DNA of 64,000 bases from Geobacteraceae bacterium (lineage in GTDB: Bacteria; Desulfobacterota; Desulfuromonadia; Geobacterales; Pseudopelobacteraceae). Where the stretch lies: positions 124,001 through 188,000 of the forward strand of contig JAAXTM010000001.1 in the NCBI GenBank assembly GCA_013336525.1, in the 5' to 3' direction. The position numbers and the translations under genes are program-made. The notes beneath the pieces were generated by a model. That model did not search any database and had not been told where the DNA came from. It worked only from the letters and a program-made list of their open reading frames with translations. Shown here one piece after another: positions 63,368 to 64,000 of this stretch. Positions within the stretch are counted from its first letter, which is position 1. Each line of letters starts with the position of its first letter.

Positions 63368-64000
63368 TCAGATTTTGCCCCCGATGATCTCGTCCACCCG
63401 TGCCCCGTCCAACGTTTCTTCCGCCTGTAGTGCCTCGGCGAGCCGATCCAGCGCGGCGCGGTTAGCGCTTAAAAGTTCGACGGCCTGCTGTTCCGCCTTG
63501 CTGATAAAGGAGGCTATTTCCCGGTCAATACGCCAGGCCATTGCCTCGGAGAAAGTCTTTTCCTCTGCGAGTTTTCTCCCCAGGAATGGGTGTTCCTCCC
63601 CCCTACTGAAGGTCATTGCTCCCACCTTTTCGCTCATCCCCCATTGGCAAACCATCTTCTCCGCAAGATCGGTGACAAGTTTCAGGTCGCTCTGGGCACC
63701 GGTGGAAACCTCACCGAACACCAGACGTTCGGCCACCCGTCCACCCATCGTCACCGCCAGCCGTTTTTCCAGATAGCTCTGCGGATAGTGATAGCGGTCA
63801 TCCTCCGGCAGCTGTTGGGTTATTCCGAGCGCCATGCCGCGAGCGATTATGGTTACCTTGTGAATCGGATCGGTGCCGGGGAGCAACCTTGCCACCAGAG
63901 CGTGCCCCGCTTCGTGGTATGCGGTGATCCGCTTCTCTTCCGGGGTGATGAACATTCTCCGTTCGCCACCCATCAGGATTTTGTCTTTTGCTTTTTCCAG
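63368..64000 (-). CDS. ftsH: ATP-dependent zinc metalloprotease FtsH, C-terminal part (cut by window edge)
   Basis: Visible residues begin LEKAKDKILMGGERR at the edge. The M41 zinc site HEAGH is in TAYHEAGHALVARLLPG; GGRVAERLVFGEVSTGAQSD and the C-terminal helical region follow. The AAA domain lies outside the window. Membrane protease of quality control. Confidence 0.93.
   Translation of the reverse strand: MEKAKDKILMGGERRMFITPEEKRITAYHEAGHALVARLLPGTDPIHKVTIIARGMALGITQQLPEDDRYHYPQSYLEKRLAVTMGGRVAERLVFGEVSTGAQSDLKLVTDLAEKMVCQWGMSEKVGAMTFSRGEEHPFLGRKLAEEKTFSEAMAWRIDREIASFISKAEQQAVELLSANRAALDRLAEALQAEETLDGARVDEIIGGKI

Overview
The window looks like chromosome of a strictly or facultatively anaerobic Desulfuromonadales bacterium (Geobacter/Trichlorobacter-like). 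This is inferred from the many multiheme c-type cytochromes, a Geobacter-style nar operon, hybrid cluster protein, hemerythrins, stand-alone PAS proteins, GspA/GspB and a c-heme GGDEF sensor. No rRNA or intact tRNA is visible. The right edge cuts through ftsH.

Layout. (1) 0-11 kb is an accessory region. It holds a two-gene small-protein operon, a tandem ribbon-helix-helix (RHH) regulator and a complete type I restriction-modification operon (hsdM-hsdS-hsdR, minus strand). A KfrA-like coiled-coil gene with a partner gene follows, then a 24-bp tandem array of 14 full units, then a serine resolvase. (2) 11-14.5 kb is a graveyard: two truncated IS200-type transposases with their hairpin ends and a decayed ABC exporter (permease plus ATPase). 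(3) 14.6-22.6 kb is a TetR-controlled respiratory island. It encodes a large histidine-rich membrane protein resembling heme-copper oxidase subunit I, an exported formylglycine-enzyme-fold protein, a heme O synthase-type prenyltransferase, further membrane proteins, a FadL-type porin, a diheme cytochrome and a YtfJ-like protein. A decayed cytochrome copy and a deleted hemX-hemA remnant follow. (4) 24.3-29.6 kb is a TetR-regulated tripartite exporter (fusion protein, FtsX permease, ATPase, NodT outer membrane protein), then a NapH-like ferredoxin.

(5) 30.6-55.8 kb is a nitrate/nitrite and nitrosative-stress region. It contains an octaheme hydroxylamine-oxidoreductase-like cytochrome, hemerythrin, Ric/YtfE, thioredoxin and CcdA operons, a c-heme diguanylate cyclase, a NIT-domain chemoreceptor and hybrid cluster protein. 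It ends with one long minus-strand operon: diheme cytochrome, narGHJI, two narK genes, a PAS remnant and an octaheme nitrite reductase. Several of these units carry a TTGAY-N4-RTCAA box typical of FNR/CRP-family regulators (HcpR/DNR-like). Taken together the genes predict nitrate reduction to nitrite, nitrite reduction to ammonium by octaheme enzymes (no NrfA/NrfH pair is present here), and detoxification of NO and hydroxylamine.

(6) 55.5-57.5 kb is mostly non-coding scar. It has a response-regulator fragment, a small Acb2-like (phage anti-CBASS) gene, a tRNA-like fragment and strong terminators. (7) 57.5-64 kb is housekeeping: purN, purM, a lytic transglycosylase, pgsA, gspB/gspA, a KamA-family radical SAM enzyme and the 3' end of ftsH.

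The most unusual signals are four. One palindrome (TACTATNATAGTA) is shared by the RHH gene, the restriction operon and an orphan site at 57 kb. The 24-bp array is open in several frames. The heme-copper-like island has no recognisable canonical partner subunits. The Acb2-like gene lies outside any visible prophage.
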